Positions 38,936 to 49,896 of a stretch of 64,000 bases of DNA are shown piece after piece. The notes under the pieces are model-generated. The model was not told where the DNA came from and searched no databases. It saw only the letters and a list, made by a program, of their open reading frames with translations. A program made the position numbers and the translations under genes. Each line of letters opens with the position of its first letter. Position 1 is the first letter of the stretch. The stretch is from contig NZ_AP022848.1 in the NCBI RefSeq assembly GCF_011764485.1, forward strand, positions 2,136,001 to 2,200,000, in the 5' to 3' direction. The stretch comes from Bosea sp. ANAM02. GTDB lineage: Bacteria > Pseudomonadota > Alphaproteobacteria > Rhizobiales > Beijerinckiaceae.

Positions 38936-41900
38936 ATGAGCTTGCGCGACCTGTTGGAGCGGTATCGGTCGGGATCGGCGTCCGAACGCGAGAAGGGCGG
39001 CTACTTCGAGAAGCTAGTCCGGGTCTGGCTCCAGCACGCTCCGACCCAGCGCGACCTCTATCGGCAGGTCATGGGCTACAGCGAATGGGCACGCACCCAA
39101 GGACACGACGCCCGCGATACCGGCATCGACCTCGTTGCTGAACTCGCCGAGGCCCCTGGCGAGTGGTGCGCGATCCAGTGCAAATTCTATGCGGAAGGTT
39201 ACCGCATCCAGCGCGCCGACATAGACAGCTTCTTCACCGCATCGGGGCGGCGTCCATTCGTTCGCCGGTTGATCGTCGATACTACGGGCGTGCCCTGGAG
39301 CACCCACGCCGAGAGCGCGCTGGAAGGCCAATCCATCGACACGAAGCGGATCGGGCTTTCCGATATCGAGGACAGCGGCATCGACTGGAAGGCGTTTTCG
39401 GAAACCGAGAAGGTCCAGTTCGTCGCCAGGAAGCAGCCGCGTCCGCATCAGATCGAGGCCCTGGCTGCGGTCCGCGAGGGGCTGGCCGAAGCCGATCGCG
39501 GCAAGCTGATCATGGCTTGCGGTACCGGCAAGACCTACACCGCCCTGCACATCGCCGAGAGCATGATCGGCAAGGGTGGCCGGGTGCTGTTCCTGGTGCC
39601 GTCGCTCTCGTTGATGTCGCAGACGATCCGGGAATGGTCGATCGACAGCACGATCCCGCTGCGTTCGTTCGCGGTCTGCTCGGACAGCCAAGTCGGCGTT
39701 CGGAAAGCCGCCGATGGTGATGTTGCCGACATCGATATCCATGACTTGGAAATTCCCGCTTCCACGCGGGCGGCGGATTTCGCGGCGCGGGCCAAGCCGG
39801 ATGCCCCGGACAAGCTCACCGTCGTGTTCTCGACCTACCAGTCGATCCAGGCCGTTTCCGCCGCGCAGCTTGATCACGGACTGCCAGATTTCGACCTGAT
39901 CGTCTGCGACGAGGCGCATCGCACGACCGGCGTGACGCTCGCCGGAGAGGAGGACAGCAACTTCGTCCGCGTGCACGATGCCGACTACATCCGGGGCACG
40001 AAGCGCCTCTACATGACGGCGACGCCGCGCATCTTCGGCGAGGCGGTCAGGAAGACCGCAGATGACGCCGATGCAGTTCTCTGCTCGATGGACGATCCGG
40101 CGCTGTTCGGCGAGACGCTGTTTACGCGGAACTTCTCCTGGGCGGTCCAGAAAGGACTGCTCACCGACTACAAGGTCATCGTGCTCGCCGTGGACGAGGC
40201 GGCGGTGAGTTCCGGCGTCCAGCGCCTGCTGGCCGACGAGAACAACGAGTTGAAGCTCGACGACGCCACCAAGATCATCGGCTGCTACAAGGCCCTGACC
40301 AAGGCCGACCTCCGGGCAGATATCGCCAGTGATACCGGCCCGATGCGGCGCGCGCTGGCCTTCACCCGCGACATCAAGCGCTCGAAGTTGATCGAGCACG
40401 AGTTCGCCCGCGTCGCCGAGGAATGGCGCGACACCCTGGTCGATGCGGTTGCTGCAACCATTCCGCCGCTCGACTGCGAGGTCCGGCATGTCGATGGCGG
40501 CTTCAGCGCCCATGCCCGGAATGAGCGGTTGGCATGGCTGAAGGCCGAGCCCGAGGCCGAGCACACCTGCCGGATTCTGACGAACGCGCGATGCCTGTCC
40601 GAAGGTGTCGATGTTCCTGCGCTCGATGCCATCCTCTTCCTGCATCCCCGGAAATCGCAGATCGACGTAGTCCAATCGGTTGGCCGCGTCATGCGTCGGG
40701 CCGAAGGCAAGAAGCTCGGCTATGTGATCCTTCCGGTTGCTGTTCCGGCAGGCATGGAGCCCGAGAAGGCGCTCGACGACAACGAGAAATATCGCGTCGT
40801 CTGGCAAATCCTGAACGCGCTTCGCGCCCATGACGACCGGCTCGATGCCACGATCAACAAGATCGACCTCGGCGTCGATCCCGGTGATCGCATCGAGATT
40901 GTCGCGGTCACCAATGAACTGCCGACCCGTCAGGCGAAGAATTCCACCGGCCTCGATCTGGGCGCGAGTGGTGGCGTCACGGATCGGGAACCAGGAGATC
41001 ACCGCCCTACTGAGGGCCAGGAGCAGTTCTCGTTCGCGTTCGACGAGTTCGCCAAGGCGATCATGGCGCGCATCGTCAAGCGTTGCGGAACCCGCACCTA
41101 TTGGGAAGATTGGGCAAAGGACGTTGCCCGGATCGCCGAGGTCCATGTCACGCGCATTCGCGCCGCCGTGGAAGCCGCCGGATCGGAAGAGAAGCAGGCG
41201 TTCGATACCTTCCTCGCCGAAATCCGTGACGATCTGAACGACAGCATCTCGGACGACGAGGCGATCGAGATGCTCGCCCAGCATCTCATCACCCGCCCGG
41301 TCTTCGACGCCTTGTTCGAGGGCTACAGCTTCGCGCAGAATAACCCGGTCTCGAAGGCGCTTCAGGGTGTTCTGAACTTGCTGGACCGGCAGGGCCTGGA
41401 GAAGGAGGCCGAGAGCCTCGCCAAGTTCTATGACAGCGTGAAGATGCGGGCGAAGGGCATCGAGGACGCCACGGCGAAGCAGAAGATCGTCGTCGAGCTA
41501 TACGACAAGTTCTTCAAGGCGGCGTTCCCAAAGCTCACCGCCCGCCTCGGCATCGTCTACACGCCGGTCGAGGTCGTGGACTTCATCATCAAGTCGGTGG
41601 ACGAGGTGCTGCAATCGGAGTTCGGCCAGACCCTTGGCAGCGAGGGCGTGCACATCATCGACCCCTTCGTCGGCACCGGCACCTTCATCACGCGGCTCCT
41701 CCAGTCCGGCCTGATCAAGCCGGAGCAGATGGCCCACAAATACCGGCATGAAATCCATGCCAACGAGATGGTACTGCTGGCCTATTACATCGCTGCGATC
41801 AACATTGAGGCGGTCTACCATGAGCAGATGGGCGGCGAGTACGTCCCATTTCCCGGCATCTGCCTGACCGACACGTTCCAGCTTTACGAGCAGGATCGCG

Positions 41901-43855
41901 ACCTCGTCAGCGGCATGATGGCTGACAACAGCAATCGCCGGACGCGGCAGAAGGAACTCGACATCCGGGTCATTGTCGGCAACCCGCCCTACTCCGTGGG
42001 CCAGGACAGTGACAATAGCGACGCAGCAAACCTCTCTTATCCCAAGCTAGATGGGCGAATCCAATCGACTTATGTCGCTCGCTCGACGGGGAATCCGCGC
42101 AGTCTTTACGATAGCTATATTCGTGCCATTCGCTGGGCGAGCGACCGCATTGGCGACGCGGGGGTCGTGGCGTACGTTTCCAATGCGGGATGGCTTGAAG
42201 GAAAGGCCGCAGATGGCCTGCGCAAGTGCTTGGCCGAGGAATTCGGCAACATCCACGTTTTCCACCTTCGAGGGAATGCGCGCACAGCGGGCGAGCAACG
42301 GCGGAAGGAAAAGGACAATGTCTTTGGCCAAGGTAGCCGCGCGCCAATCGCCATCAGCGTCCTCGTAAAGAGCCCGATGGCTCTTGAGCGCGGGCGCATC
42401 CGTTTCCACGATATCGGCGACTATCTCTCCCGCGAGGAGAAGGTGGCTATTGTGTCGCGCTTCGGCAGCATCGGCGGCATTGAGAGTGGGAACGGCTGGC
42501 AGAGTATCAGTCCCGACGAGCATGGCGATTGGCTGGGGAAGCGCGACGCCGCGTTCGATGGCTTTATTCGCATCGGAGAAAAGAAAGACAAGAAGTCACC
42601 AGTCATATTTTCAAATTACTCTAACGGAGTGAAAACTAATCGCGATGCTTGGGCATATAATTTTTCCGCATCTTCTCTCGCAATCAACATGGAACGCATG
42701 ATAGCGTTCTATCATGGTTGCCTCGAAAATCCAAATCGCCCCGACATCAACGATGAAAGTAAAATTAGTTGGTCGTGGGTTCTGCGCGAAGATTTCAAAA
42801 AGAAGAAGCGCGGAGAATTTCGGTCAACAAAAATCCGAAATTCTCTATATCGCCCGTTCACAAAGGCACTCTTATACTATGATGGGCTTTTCAATGAAAA
42901 TCGCTACCTCATGCCACGGCTCTTTCCTGATCTTGGCGGCGGTAATCGACTGATCTGTCTTTCTGCGCCTGGATTCAGGGCAGGCTTTTCGGTGTTGATG
43001 ACTGATAGCATTCCCAGCCTCCATGCTGCGGACCGAGACGGAGCACAGAGCTTCCCACGCTATCTATATGACGGGGATGCGGGGGAGGGCGAGGGCCAGC
43101 AGGCCGACCTCCTCTCCAGCGCGGCAACACCCGGCGGACCCCAGCGCCGAGATGCCATTACCAATGAGGGCTTGGCGCATTTCCAAGCAGCCTATCCGGG
43201 CGAGGCCATCACCAAGGACGACTTGTTTCACTACATCTACGGCCTACTGCACTCTGAAGAATATCGCGATCGCTTCGCCGACAATCTTTCCAAGCAGTTG
43301 CCGCGCATTCCAGCGGTAAAGAGCGCGGTGGATTTTTGGGCTTTCGTGGCAGCGGGCAGGAAGCTGGGCGATCTGCATTGTGACTATGAGCAAGCCGAGC
43401 CTTACTCGGTCACCCTCGCCCAAGGCGATTTGCGACTGGCGAGTATCGCCAACCCCGAGCGCTTCTATCGCGTGGAGCAGATGAAGTTTGCGGGAAAGCG
43501 CCCCAAGATCGACAAGACCACCGTCATCTACAATCCCCACATCACGATCACCGGCATCCCGCTCGAAGCCTACGACTATGTGGTCAACGGAAAACCCGCG
43601 CTGGAATGGGTGATGGAGCGCCAGTGCGTGAAGACCGATCCGGCCTCCGGCATCGTCAACGACGCCAACCGCTACGCGATCGAGACGGTTGGTGATCCAG
43701 CGTATCCGTTCGATTTGTTCCGGCGCGTCATTACGGTCAGCCTGGAAACGATGAAGATCGTTCGTAGCCTGCCCGCCTTGGACATTGCCGAGAACGGGGC
43801 TGGCGATGAGCAGAGCCATGTCAGCGAAAGCGCGGATCGGCTCCAGCCTGCTTAA
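38936..43855 (+). CDS. Type ISP restriction-modification enzyme
   Basis: A single-chain 1639-residue restriction-modification protein of the LlaGI/LlaBIII type. In order: an Mrr-like nuclease (DTGIDLVA...WCAIQCKFY, residues ~61-83), an SF2 motor (Walker A ACGTGKTYTA ~195; VCDEAHRTTG ~323; SVGRVMRR later), a coupler, an N6-adenine methyltransferase (DPFVGTGTF ~908; NPPYSV ~1016), then the target-recognition domain. From about 42590 to 42960 the gene turns AT-rich with different codon use, coinciding with the expected target-recognition segment. It would cut unmethylated foreign DNA while methylating host sites. Confidence 0.93.
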   Translation: MSLRDLLERYRSGSASEREKGGYFEKLVRVWLQHAPTQRDLYRQVMGYSEWARTQGHDARDTGIDLVAELAEAPGEWCAIQCKFYAEGYRIQRADIDSFFTASGRRPFVRRLIVDTTGVPWSTHAESALEGQSIDTKRIGLSDIEDSGIDWKAFSETEKVQFVARKQPRPHQIEALAAVREGLAEADRGKLIMACGTGKTYTALHIAESMIGKGGRVLFLVPSLSLMSQTIREWSIDSTIPLRSFAVCSDSQVGVRKAADGDVADIDIHDLEIPASTRAADFAARAKPDAPDKLTVVFSTYQSIQAVSAAQLDHGLPDFDLIVCDEAHRTTGVTLAGEEDSNFVRVHDADYIRGTKRLYMTATPRIFGEAVRKTADDADAVLCSMDDPALFGETLFTRNFSWAVQKGLLTDYKVIVLAVDEAAVSSGVQRLLADENNELKLDDATKIIGCYKALTKADLRADIASDTGPMRRALAFTRDIKRSKLIEHEFARVAEEWRDTLVDAVAATIPPLDCEVRHVDGGFSAHARNERLAWLKAEPEAEHTCRILTNARCLSEGVDVPALDAILFLHPRKSQIDVVQSVGRVMRRAEGKKLGYVILPVAVPAGMEPEKALDDNEKYRVVWQILNALRAHDDRLDATINKIDLGVDPGDRIEIVAVTNELPTRQAKNSTGLDLGASGGVTDREPGDHRPTEGQEQFSFAFDEFAKAIMARIVKRCGTRTYWEDWAKDVARIAEVHVTRIRAAVEAAGSEEKQAFDTFLAEIRDDLNDSISDDEAIEMLAQHLITRPVFDALFEGYSFAQNNPVSKALQGVLNLLDRQGLEKEAESLAKFYDSVKMRAKGIEDATAKQKIVVELYDKFFKAAFPKLTARLGIVYTPVEVVDFIIKSVDEVLQSEFGQTLGSEGVHIIDPFVGTGTFITRLLQSGLIKPEQMAHKYRHEIHANEMVLLAYYIAAINIEAVYHEQMGGEYVPFPGICLTDTFQLYEQDRDLVSGMMADNSNRRTRQKELDIRVIVGNPPYSVGQDSDNSDAANLSYPKLDGRIQSTYVARSTGNPRSLYDSYIRAIRWASDRIGDAGVVAYVSNAGWLEGKAADGLRKCLAEEFGNIHVFHLRGNARTAGEQRRKEKDNVFGQGSRAPIAISVLVKSPMALERGRIRFHDIGDYLSREEKVAIVSRFGSIGGIESGNGWQSISPDEHGDWLGKRDAAFDGFIRIGEKKDKKSPVIFSNYSNGVKTNRDAWAYNFSASSLAINMERMIAFYHGCLENPNRPDINDESKISWSWVLREDFKKKKRGEFRSTKIRNSLYRPFTKALLYYDGLFNENRYLMPRLFPDLGGGNRLICLSAPGFRAGFSVLMTDSIPSLHAADRDGAQSFPRYLYDGDAGEGEGQQADLLSSAATPGGPQRRDAITNEGLAHFQAAYPGEAITKDDLFHYIYGLLHSEEYRDRFADNLSKQLPRIPAVKSAVDFWAFVAAGRKLGDLHCDYEQAEPYSVTLAQGDLRLASIANPERFYRVEQMKFAGKRPKIDKTTVIYNPHITITGIPLEAYDYVVNGKPALEWVMERQCVKTDPASGIVNDANRYAIETVGDPAYPFDLFRRVITVSLETMKIVRSLPALDIAENGAGDEQSHVSESADRLQPA

Positions 43856-46031
43856 CCAGCCCGCATCAGCACCGACGCCGCTGGAGACCCTCGCCGGGAC
43901 CGTCGAGCGGGTGACATTCCACAACGCGGACACCGGCTTTGCCGTGATCCGGGTGAAGGCACGGGGCAAGCGCGATCTGGTGACAGTGGTCGGCCACGCC
44001 GCGACGATCGGCGCGGGCGAGTTCGTGACGGCCTCGGGCCATTGGATCACCGATCGCACGCATGGCCTGCAATTCAAGGCGCAGGTCATGAAGGCGACGC
44101 CGCCGACCGGGGCAGCGGGCATCGAGAAATATCTCTCTTCCGGGCAGATGCGAGGAATCGGCCCGGCGATGGCGAAGCGGATCGTCGCCCTCTTCGGAGA
44201 CGCGACCTTCGACATCATCGAGGCCCAGCCGGATCGGCTGAAGGAGGTTGCCGGGATCGGTCCGAAGCGGGCCGAGCGCATCGTGGCGGGCTGGGCCGAG
44301 CAGAAGGCCGTCCGGGAAATCATGATCTTCCTGCACGCGCACGGCGTCGGCACGGCGCGGGCAGTCCGCATCTTCAAGACCTACGGGCATGACGCGATCG
44401 CGGTGATGACCGATGATCCCTATCGGCTCGCCCGCGATATTCGCGGTATCGGCTTTCGCACGGCGGACTCGATAGCGGCGAAGCTCGGAATGAAAAAGAC
44501 CGCGCCGCAGCGCCTGCGGGCTGGCGTCTCCTTCGCGCTCCAGGAGGCGATGGACGAAGGCCATTGTGGGCTGCCGCAAGCCGACCTCGTCAAGCTGGCG
44601 GAAAAGCTCCTGGAGGTCGATGCGTCGTTGATCGAGACCGCGATCAGGATCGAGTTGGAGCGTGGTGACATCGTCCCGGACACGATTGAAGACGCGCGCT
44701 GCATCTTCCTGAAGGGCCTGCACGCCGCCGAGCAGGCGATTGCGCGTCGGCTTCGCGATCTGGCGGCTGGCGCTGCCTCATGGCCCGCGATCGACCTCGA
44801 CAAGGCCGTGCCCTGGATCGAGAAGCGAACGGGGAAGGCTCTGGCTCCCTCGCAGGTCGATGCCGTCCGTCTGGTCCTCGCCAGCAAGGTGGCGGTGATC
44901 ACAGGCGGCCCCGGTACTGGCAAGACCACCCTGTTGGACGCCATCCTGCGTATCCTGGTCGCCAAAGGTGTGCGGGTCCTGCTGGCGGCTCCAACGGGTC
45001 GGGCTGCCAAGCGGATGACCGAGCAGACCGGGATCGAGGCCAAGACCCTGCATCGCCTGCTGGAGGTTGATCCGGCCAATGGCGGCTTCAAGAAGGGGCC
45101 GGAGAGCCCGCTCGTTTGCGACCTCCTGGTCGTGGACGAGACCAGCATGGTGGACGTGCCGCTTATGAACGCCCTGCTGAAGGCCGTGCCACCCGGCGCG
45201 GGCCTGCTGCTGGTCGGTGACGTGGACCAGTTGCCTTCGGTGGGGCCGGGGCAGGTCTTGAGCGACATCATCGCATCCCAGGCGCTTCCGACCGCCCGGC
45301 TGACCGAGGTGTTTCGGCAGGCCGCGACCAGCCGCATCATCGTCAACGCCCATCGGATCAACCAGGGCCAGATGCCGGAGAGCGCCGCGCCGGGCCAGGA
45401 GAGCGACTACTTCTTCGTCCCGATCGATACCCCCGAAATCGGCGTCGCCAAGATTCGGGAGATCGTGCGCGACCGCATTCCACGACGGTTCGGGCTCGAT
45501 CCGATTGCCGATGTGCAGGTTCTGTGTCCGATGAACCCGGGCCTGCTCGGCGCGCGCAACCTCAATGTCGAACTCCAGCGGCTGCTCAACCCGAATCCCA
45601 CGACCTCGGTCGAGCGCTTCGGCTGGACCTTCGCGGTTGGCGATCGCGTTATGCAGACGGTCAACGACTACGACCGCGAGGTCTTCAACGGCGATCTCGG
45701 CATGGTCATCGGCATCGATGACGAAGAGGGCGCGCTGACCGCCGAGTTCGACGGTCGCGTCGTGTCCTACCCATTCGGCGAACTCGACACGCTCGTGCTC
45801 GCCTATGCCACGACGATCCATAAATCCCAGGGCTCGGAATACCCCGCCGTCGTCATCCCTGTGGCGACCCAGCACTACATGATGCTGGCGCGCAACCTCC
45901 TCTATACGGGCGTCACGCGCGGAAAGCGGCTCGTCGTCATCGTCGGCCAGAAGCGCCCCTTGGCCATGGCGGTCAGGGCTGGCGGAAAACGCCGATGGAC
46001 GAAGCTGCGGAATTGGATGGAGGCTGATTAA
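43806..46031 (+). CDS. RecD2-like ATP-dependent DNA helicase
   Basis: About 741 residues. An N-terminal OB-like region (GTVERVTFHNADTGFAVIRV) is followed by helix-hairpin-helix repeats (MRGIGPAMAKRIV; VAGIGPKRAERIVAGW; IRGIGFRTADSIA), SF1 Walker A GGPGTGKTTLLDA (~367), motif II VVDETSMVDV, and the C-terminal TTIHKSQGSEYPAVVIP and LLYTGVTRGKR. This order is RecD2, a 5'-3' helicase. The ATG at 43806 overlaps the end of the restriction-modification gene by 50 bases, so the two are probably coexpressed. Confidence 0.92.
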   Translation: MSRAMSAKARIGSSLLNQPASAPTPLETLAGTVERVTFHNADTGFAVIRVKARGKRDLVTVVGHAATIGAGEFVTASGHWITDRTHGLQFKAQVMKATPPTGAAGIEKYLSSGQMRGIGPAMAKRIVALFGDATFDIIEAQPDRLKEVAGIGPKRAERIVAGWAEQKAVREIMIFLHAHGVGTARAVRIFKTYGHDAIAVMTDDPYRLARDIRGIGFRTADSIAAKLGMKKTAPQRLRAGVSFALQEAMDEGHCGLPQADLVKLAEKLLEVDASLIETAIRIELERGDIVPDTIEDARCIFLKGLHAAEQAIARRLRDLAAGAASWPAIDLDKAVPWIEKRTGKALAPSQVDAVRLVLASKVAVITGGPGTGKTTLLDAILRILVAKGVRVLLAAPTGRAAKRMTEQTGIEAKTLHRLLEVDPANGGFKKGPESPLVCDLLVVDETSMVDVPLMNALLKAVPPGAGLLLVGDVDQLPSVGPGQVLSDIIASQALPTARLTEVFRQAATSRIIVNAHRINQGQMPESAAPGQESDYFFVPIDTPEIGVAKIREIVRDRIPRRFGLDPIADVQVLCPMNPGLLGARNLNVELQRLLNPNPTTSVERFGWTFAVGDRVMQTVNDYDREVFNGDLGMVIGIDDEEGALTAEFDGRVVSYPFGELDTLVLAYATTIHKSQGSEYPAVVIPVATQHYMMLARNLLYTGVTRGKRLVVIVGQKRPLAMAVRAGGKRRWTKLRNWMEAD

Positions 46032-46087
46032 CGGTCAGGAGATGATGTTGGCGCGAGGCGCTGCGAATTCGTTGGACAAATCTGGGA

Positions 46088-47311
46088 GTGGTGGGAGGCT
46101 TGTACGACGGAACGTGGAGCAAAGCATTGGAACAAGTCGAACGGCAGCCTCATCTCCCTCGTCCTGTGCAGGGATATGCTCTCGATGTAGCCGCAAGACT
46201 TGAGTCCGCACACCCGCATTTCCTGATCAAAATTTTGTATAGCAGCGATCTAGTTCGTCAAAGTTTCAATGTATTTGCCTCCCAGGACATCGATCAACAG
46301 CAGGATTTCTTGCATCGAGTGGCGCAGCATGCTCCCGATGTGCTGCACGGCCTCGAACATCTCGACCCGCTGGCGCAAGTCGCCAGGGCGCTGATCCTGT
46401 TGAAGCCCCGGCGCGTCGTGGAGGCGCTCTTCGGCTCGTGTCCTGATGGCTATCTCGGCCTGCTTTCTCGGCTCGGCTGCGATCCTCTGCCTTCCAAAGA
46501 AACGTACCGCGCCGCCTTCGATCTGTTCTCCGACCCGCGTCATAGGCAGCGCGCGAAGGTCTTGGGTCAATTGCCGGGCCGCGTTACCGCCGAGCACATC
46601 GCCGTGGTCGCCGGTCTCGATGACGCTCTCGTCCATCGTGCGGTGGTCGAAAAAGCAAAATCTGCGGAAGTTCGAGCCCTGAATCAGTTCGTCACCATGA
46701 TCGGCGACTTCTGCGGCGCAACGCCAAGTTCGATCCGGGCGAGCCTCGACAGACTGAACGTCGGAACGAGAGGGGTCGGGATGGGCGAATGGGCGCAGGG
46801 CTGGCTTGGGAGGCAAGTTCGGCTCCCGTTCGATCCTCCGATTCCGGCAAGCGATCCCGATTTTCGGCTTTGCCTTGGGGTAGAATTGACTTCGTTGGGT
46901 CGTCGCCTGCGGAACTGTGCTGGGCAACGGCAGTCATATACCTTTCTCGGCGAGAGGCTAGTCTACGAGGTGGTTGGCTTCGGCGAACCGGCTGCCCTCG
47001 AACTTCTGCGGCTCACCACTGGCGCGGGCAGCAAGTGGGTTTGTGAAGATTTGCGGGCTCCCCGAAACAGGCGCGTGAGCCCCGAACTGGCTGCCGCAGT
47101 CCAGTTCAGGCTGGATTACTATGGGGTTCTCTACCAGTCGCTGGCGCACCCCTCCGTCGAGGAGCAGGCGCTGCATAAACTGATCGATCACACCACGCCA
47201 TTCGCTTGGGATAGGCGGCGGGAAGTGGCTGATGACGCGCACGTCGATGCCGATATGGATCGAATGCTTGAAGAGCTTGAGCAGGAGGTTCATGGCCGGG
47301 AGGCGGCCTGA
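46088..47311 (+). CDS. Hypothetical protein, weakly PcfJ-like
   Basis: 407 residues, start GTG. The segment CLGVELTSLGRRLRNCAGQRQSYTFLGERLVYEVVG near residue 260 recalls the 'LGxxLRNCV...G...Y' pattern of PcfJ-like proteins; otherwise unrecognised. Its stop overlaps the next start (TGATG). It follows RecD2 by 56 bases, so restriction-modification, RecD2 and this gene probably form one operon. Confidence 0.65.
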   Translation: MVGGLYDGTWSKALEQVERQPHLPRPVQGYALDVAARLESAHPHFLIKILYSSDLVRQSFNVFASQDIDQQQDFLHRVAQHAPDVLHGLEHLDPLAQVARALILLKPRRVVEALFGSCPDGYLGLLSRLGCDPLPSKETYRAAFDLFSDPRHRQRAKVLGQLPGRVTAEHIAVVAGLDDALVHRAVVEKAKSAEVRALNQFVTMIGDFCGATPSSIRASLDRLNVGTRGVGMGEWAQGWLGRQVRLPFDPPIPASDPDFRLCLGVELTSLGRRLRNCAGQRQSYTFLGERLVYEVVGFGEPAALELLRLTTGAGSKWVCEDLRAPRNRRVSPELAAAVQFRLDYYGVLYQSLAHPSVEEQALHKLIDHTTPFAWDRRREVADDAHVDADMDRMLEELEQEVHGREAA

Positions 47312-47553
47312 TGGATGCTGCCATCGTCGAAAATCAGAAGGCTCCGGCGCGTGAGATCATCCGAGATCGGCGAGGCGTCCTTGTCGGTGTGATCGAGCGC
47401 CAGCAGATGGTCGGCAGGCAGATCGCGAGAGATTGGCGAGGTGCTGTTATCGGCCTCTACGACGAGCGCTCCCGAACGACTCGCGACATGCACGGTCGGC
47501 TAGTCGGTCGGGCCAACCTGCTCCCCGCGCTCCTGTTCCAGACTCGCTTGTGA
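47311..47553 (+). CDS. Small repeat protein, stop codon altered by IS21 insertion
   Basis: 80 residues built of short repeats of the type RDxRGxxxG-x-Y/E-R (IIRDRRGVLVGVIERQ, IARDWRGAVIGLYDERS, TRDMHGRLVGRANLL). The sequence before the IS target duplication would end CAG ACT CGC TGA; the IS changes this to CGC TTG TGA, adding one Leu. Function unknown; translationally coupled to the upstream gene. Confidence 0.65.
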   Translation: MDAAIVENQKAPAREIIRDRRGVLVGVIERQQMVGRQIARDWRGAVIGLYDERSRTTRDMHGRLVGRANLLPALLFQTRL

Positions 47554-47659
47554 GATCGCCTGCAATGTTGGCCCCGTGAGGGGCGGTTATCGCTTTGAAG
47601 GTTAGCCCCCCTGTTATCGGCTGCGGCTGATCCTTCCGTCTTTTCGGAAGGGTCCGGGG

Positions 47660-49186
47660 ATGACGGGTGTGGAGACGATCGGTCGGATCCGGTTCGAGCA
47701 TTTCCAGAACGGCAAGGGGATCAAGCGGATCGCGCGGGAACTCGGCCTCGCGCGCGACACGGTTCGCAAAGTGCTCCGCTCCGGCGCGACCGAGTTCATC
47801 TACAAGCGCGAGGTCCAGCCGCGGCGGAAGCTTGGAGCCTGGGTCGATACGCTGACGGCGATCCTCGAGGCCGAAGACCGGCTGCCGCGGCGCGAGCGAC
47901 GCTCAACGATCCGGCTGTTCGAGGAGCTGCGCGGGCGCGGCTACGACGGAGCCCATGACAGCGTCCATCGGTTCGTGAAGGCCTGGCGTGCCGATCGCGC
48001 CCGGCTGCCGGCGCAGGCCTTCATTCCGCTGCGCTTCGATCCCGGCGAGGCCTATCAGTTTGACTGGAGCCACGAGGCGATCGAACTCCACGGGCTGCCC
48101 GTGGTGGTGAAGGTCGCCCAGATGCGACTGGCCTATAGCCGGATGCCGATCGTGCGCGCCTATTTCCGCGAGACGCAGGAGATGGTCTTCGACGCGCATG
48201 ACAAGGCCTTCGCCTTCTATGGCGGGGTCTGTCGGCGCGGCATCTACGACAACATGAAGACCGCGGTGGAGACCGTCTTCGTCGGCCGCGCCCGGGAGTA
48301 CAACCGGCGCTTCCTTCAGCTCTGCTCGCATCACCTCGTCGAGCCGGTGGCCTGCACGCCGGCGGCCGGCTGGGAGAAGGGCCAGGTCGAGAACCAGGTC
48401 GGCACGATCCGCGATTTGCTGTTCCGCCCGCGACCGAAGGTGAAGACGCTCGACGAGTTGAACGCCTGGCTCGCCGACCAATGTGTCGCCTACGCTCGGC
48501 GGGCCAAGCATCCCGAGTTCCGCGATCGGTCTGTCATTGAGGTCTTCGAGGAGGAGAAGGCGCGGCTGATGCCGTATCTGGGCCCCTTCGCCGGCTTCGT
48601 CGAGAAGCCGATGCGGGCGACCACGACCTGCCTGATCACGCATGATCGCAACAAGTACAGCGTCGATGCCCGAGCCGCCGGCCGCGCCGTGCTAGTGCGC
48701 GCCTATGCCGACCGGATCGTTGTGTTGCTCGATGGCGAGACGGTCGCCGACCATCCCCGCAGCTTCAAGCGCGATCAGGTCGTCTATGATCCCTGGCACT
48801 ATCTGCCGGTGCTGATGCGCAAGCCGGGTGCTCTACGCAATGGCGCGCCGTTCAAGGACTGGGATTTGCCGGCGCCGCTCACCGTGGTGCGTGAGAAGCT
48901 GCGGCGTCATGTCGATGGTGACCGTCAGTTTGTGAAGATCCTCGGCCGCGTCCCCGAGGACGGCATTGCCGCTGTGGCGGAGGCCTGCACCGAGGCGCTC
49001 GCGGCCGGCATCGCCAGCGGCGACGTCGTCATCGCGATCCTGGCGCGCCGTCGCCAGCCGCCTGTTCCAGCCAGCATCACCACACCCAACGCCCTCAGGC
49101 TCAAGACCGAGCCGGTCGCCGACTGCGCCCGATACGACAACCTGCGCAAGAGAAGGGAAGCCTCGCCATGGAACGCCACCAACTGA
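47660..49186 (+). CDS. istA: IS21 transposase IstA
   Basis: 508 residues. An N-terminal HTH ([23 protein letters not shown]) precedes the DDE integrase core: Asp in [12 protein letters not shown] (~136), Asp in [11 protein letters not shown], Glu in [16 protein letters not shown] (~244). The C-terminus has the Mu-like beta-barrel region. Full length for the family. Confidence 0.95.
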   Translation: MTGVETIGRIRFEHFQNGKGIKRIARELGLARDTVRKVLRSGATEFIYKREVQPRRKLGAWVDTLTAILEAEDRLPRRERRSTIRLFEELRGRGYDGAHDSVHRFVKAWRADRARLPAQAFIPLRFDPGEAYQFDWSHEAIELHGLPVVVKVAQMRLAYSRMPIVRAYFRETQEMVFDAHDKAFAFYGGVCRRGIYDNMKTAVETVFVGRAREYNRRFLQLCSHHLVEPVACTPAAGWEKGQVENQVGTIRDLLFRPRPKVKTLDELNAWLADQCVAYARRAKHPEFRDRSVIEVFEEEKARLMPYLGPFAGFVEKPMRATTTCLITHDRNKYSVDARAAGRAVLVRAYADRIVVLLDGETVADHPRSFKRDQVVYDPWHYLPVLMRKPGALRNGAPFKDWDLPAPLTVVREKLRRHVDGDRQFVKILGRVPEDGIAAVAEACTEALAAGIASGDVVIAILARRRQPPVPASITTPNALRLKTEPVADCARYDNLRKRREASPWNATN

Positions 49187-49896
49187 TCGAGGCGATGACC
49201 AGCCTCAAGCTCTACGGCATGCGCGCCAGCTTCGACGAGATCGCCGGCAAAGGCCTGAACCGCCGCGAGGAGATCTATCCCCTGCTGGCGAGCCTGATCC
49301 GCGCGGAGCTGACCCATCGCCAGTCGCGTTCAATCAACTATCGCATCAGCGGCGCCAGATTCCCGGTTCTGAAGGATCTCGATGCCTTCATCTTCGACGA
49401 CACGCCGGTGGACGAGGGACACATCCGCGAGCTCGCCACCGGCGAGTTCATCGACGCCAGGCGCAATCTCATCCTGATCGGCGGCACCGGAACGGGAAAG
49501 ACCCATCTCGCCATCGCGATCGCCGCCGCCGTCATCCGGGCGCGCGCCCGCGGCCGCTTCTTCAACCTCGTCGACCTGGTCAATCAGCTCGAACAGGAGA
49601 AGGCCGCCGGCAAGAGCGGACGCATCGTCGAAGCCCTGCTGCGCCAGGATCTCGTCGTCATCGACGAGCTCGGCTATCTGCCCTTCAGTCAGGCCGGCGC
49701 GCAGTTGCTCTTCCACCTGATCAGCAAGCTCTACGAGAACACCTCGATCATCATCACCACCAATCTCGCCTTCGCCGACTGGCCCCAGATTTTCACCGAC
49801 GCCAAGATGACGACTGCGATGTTGGATCGGCTCACGCATCACTGCGACATCATTGAGACCGGCAACGAGAGTTGGCGCTTCAAGAACCGCGCCTGA
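49168..49896 (+). CDS. istB: IS21 helper ATPase IstB
   Basis: A 242-residue DnaC/DnaA-like AAA+ ATPase that directs IstA target choice. Walker [16 protein letters not shown] (~110), Walker [14 protein letters not shown] (~165), sensor region [17 protein letters not shown]. Overlaps istA by 19 bases. Confidence 0.95.
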   Translation: MERHQLIEAMTSLKLYGMRASFDEIAGKGLNRREEIYPLLASLIRAELTHRQSRSINYRISGARFPVLKDLDAFIFDDTPVDEGHIRELATGEFIDARRNLILIGGTGTGKTHLAIAIAAAVIRARARGRFFNLVDLVNQLEQEKAAGKSGRIVEALLRQDLVVIDELGYLPFSQAGAQLLFHLISKLYENTSIIITTNLAFADWPQIFTDAKMTTAMLDRLTHHCDIIETGNESWRFKNRA

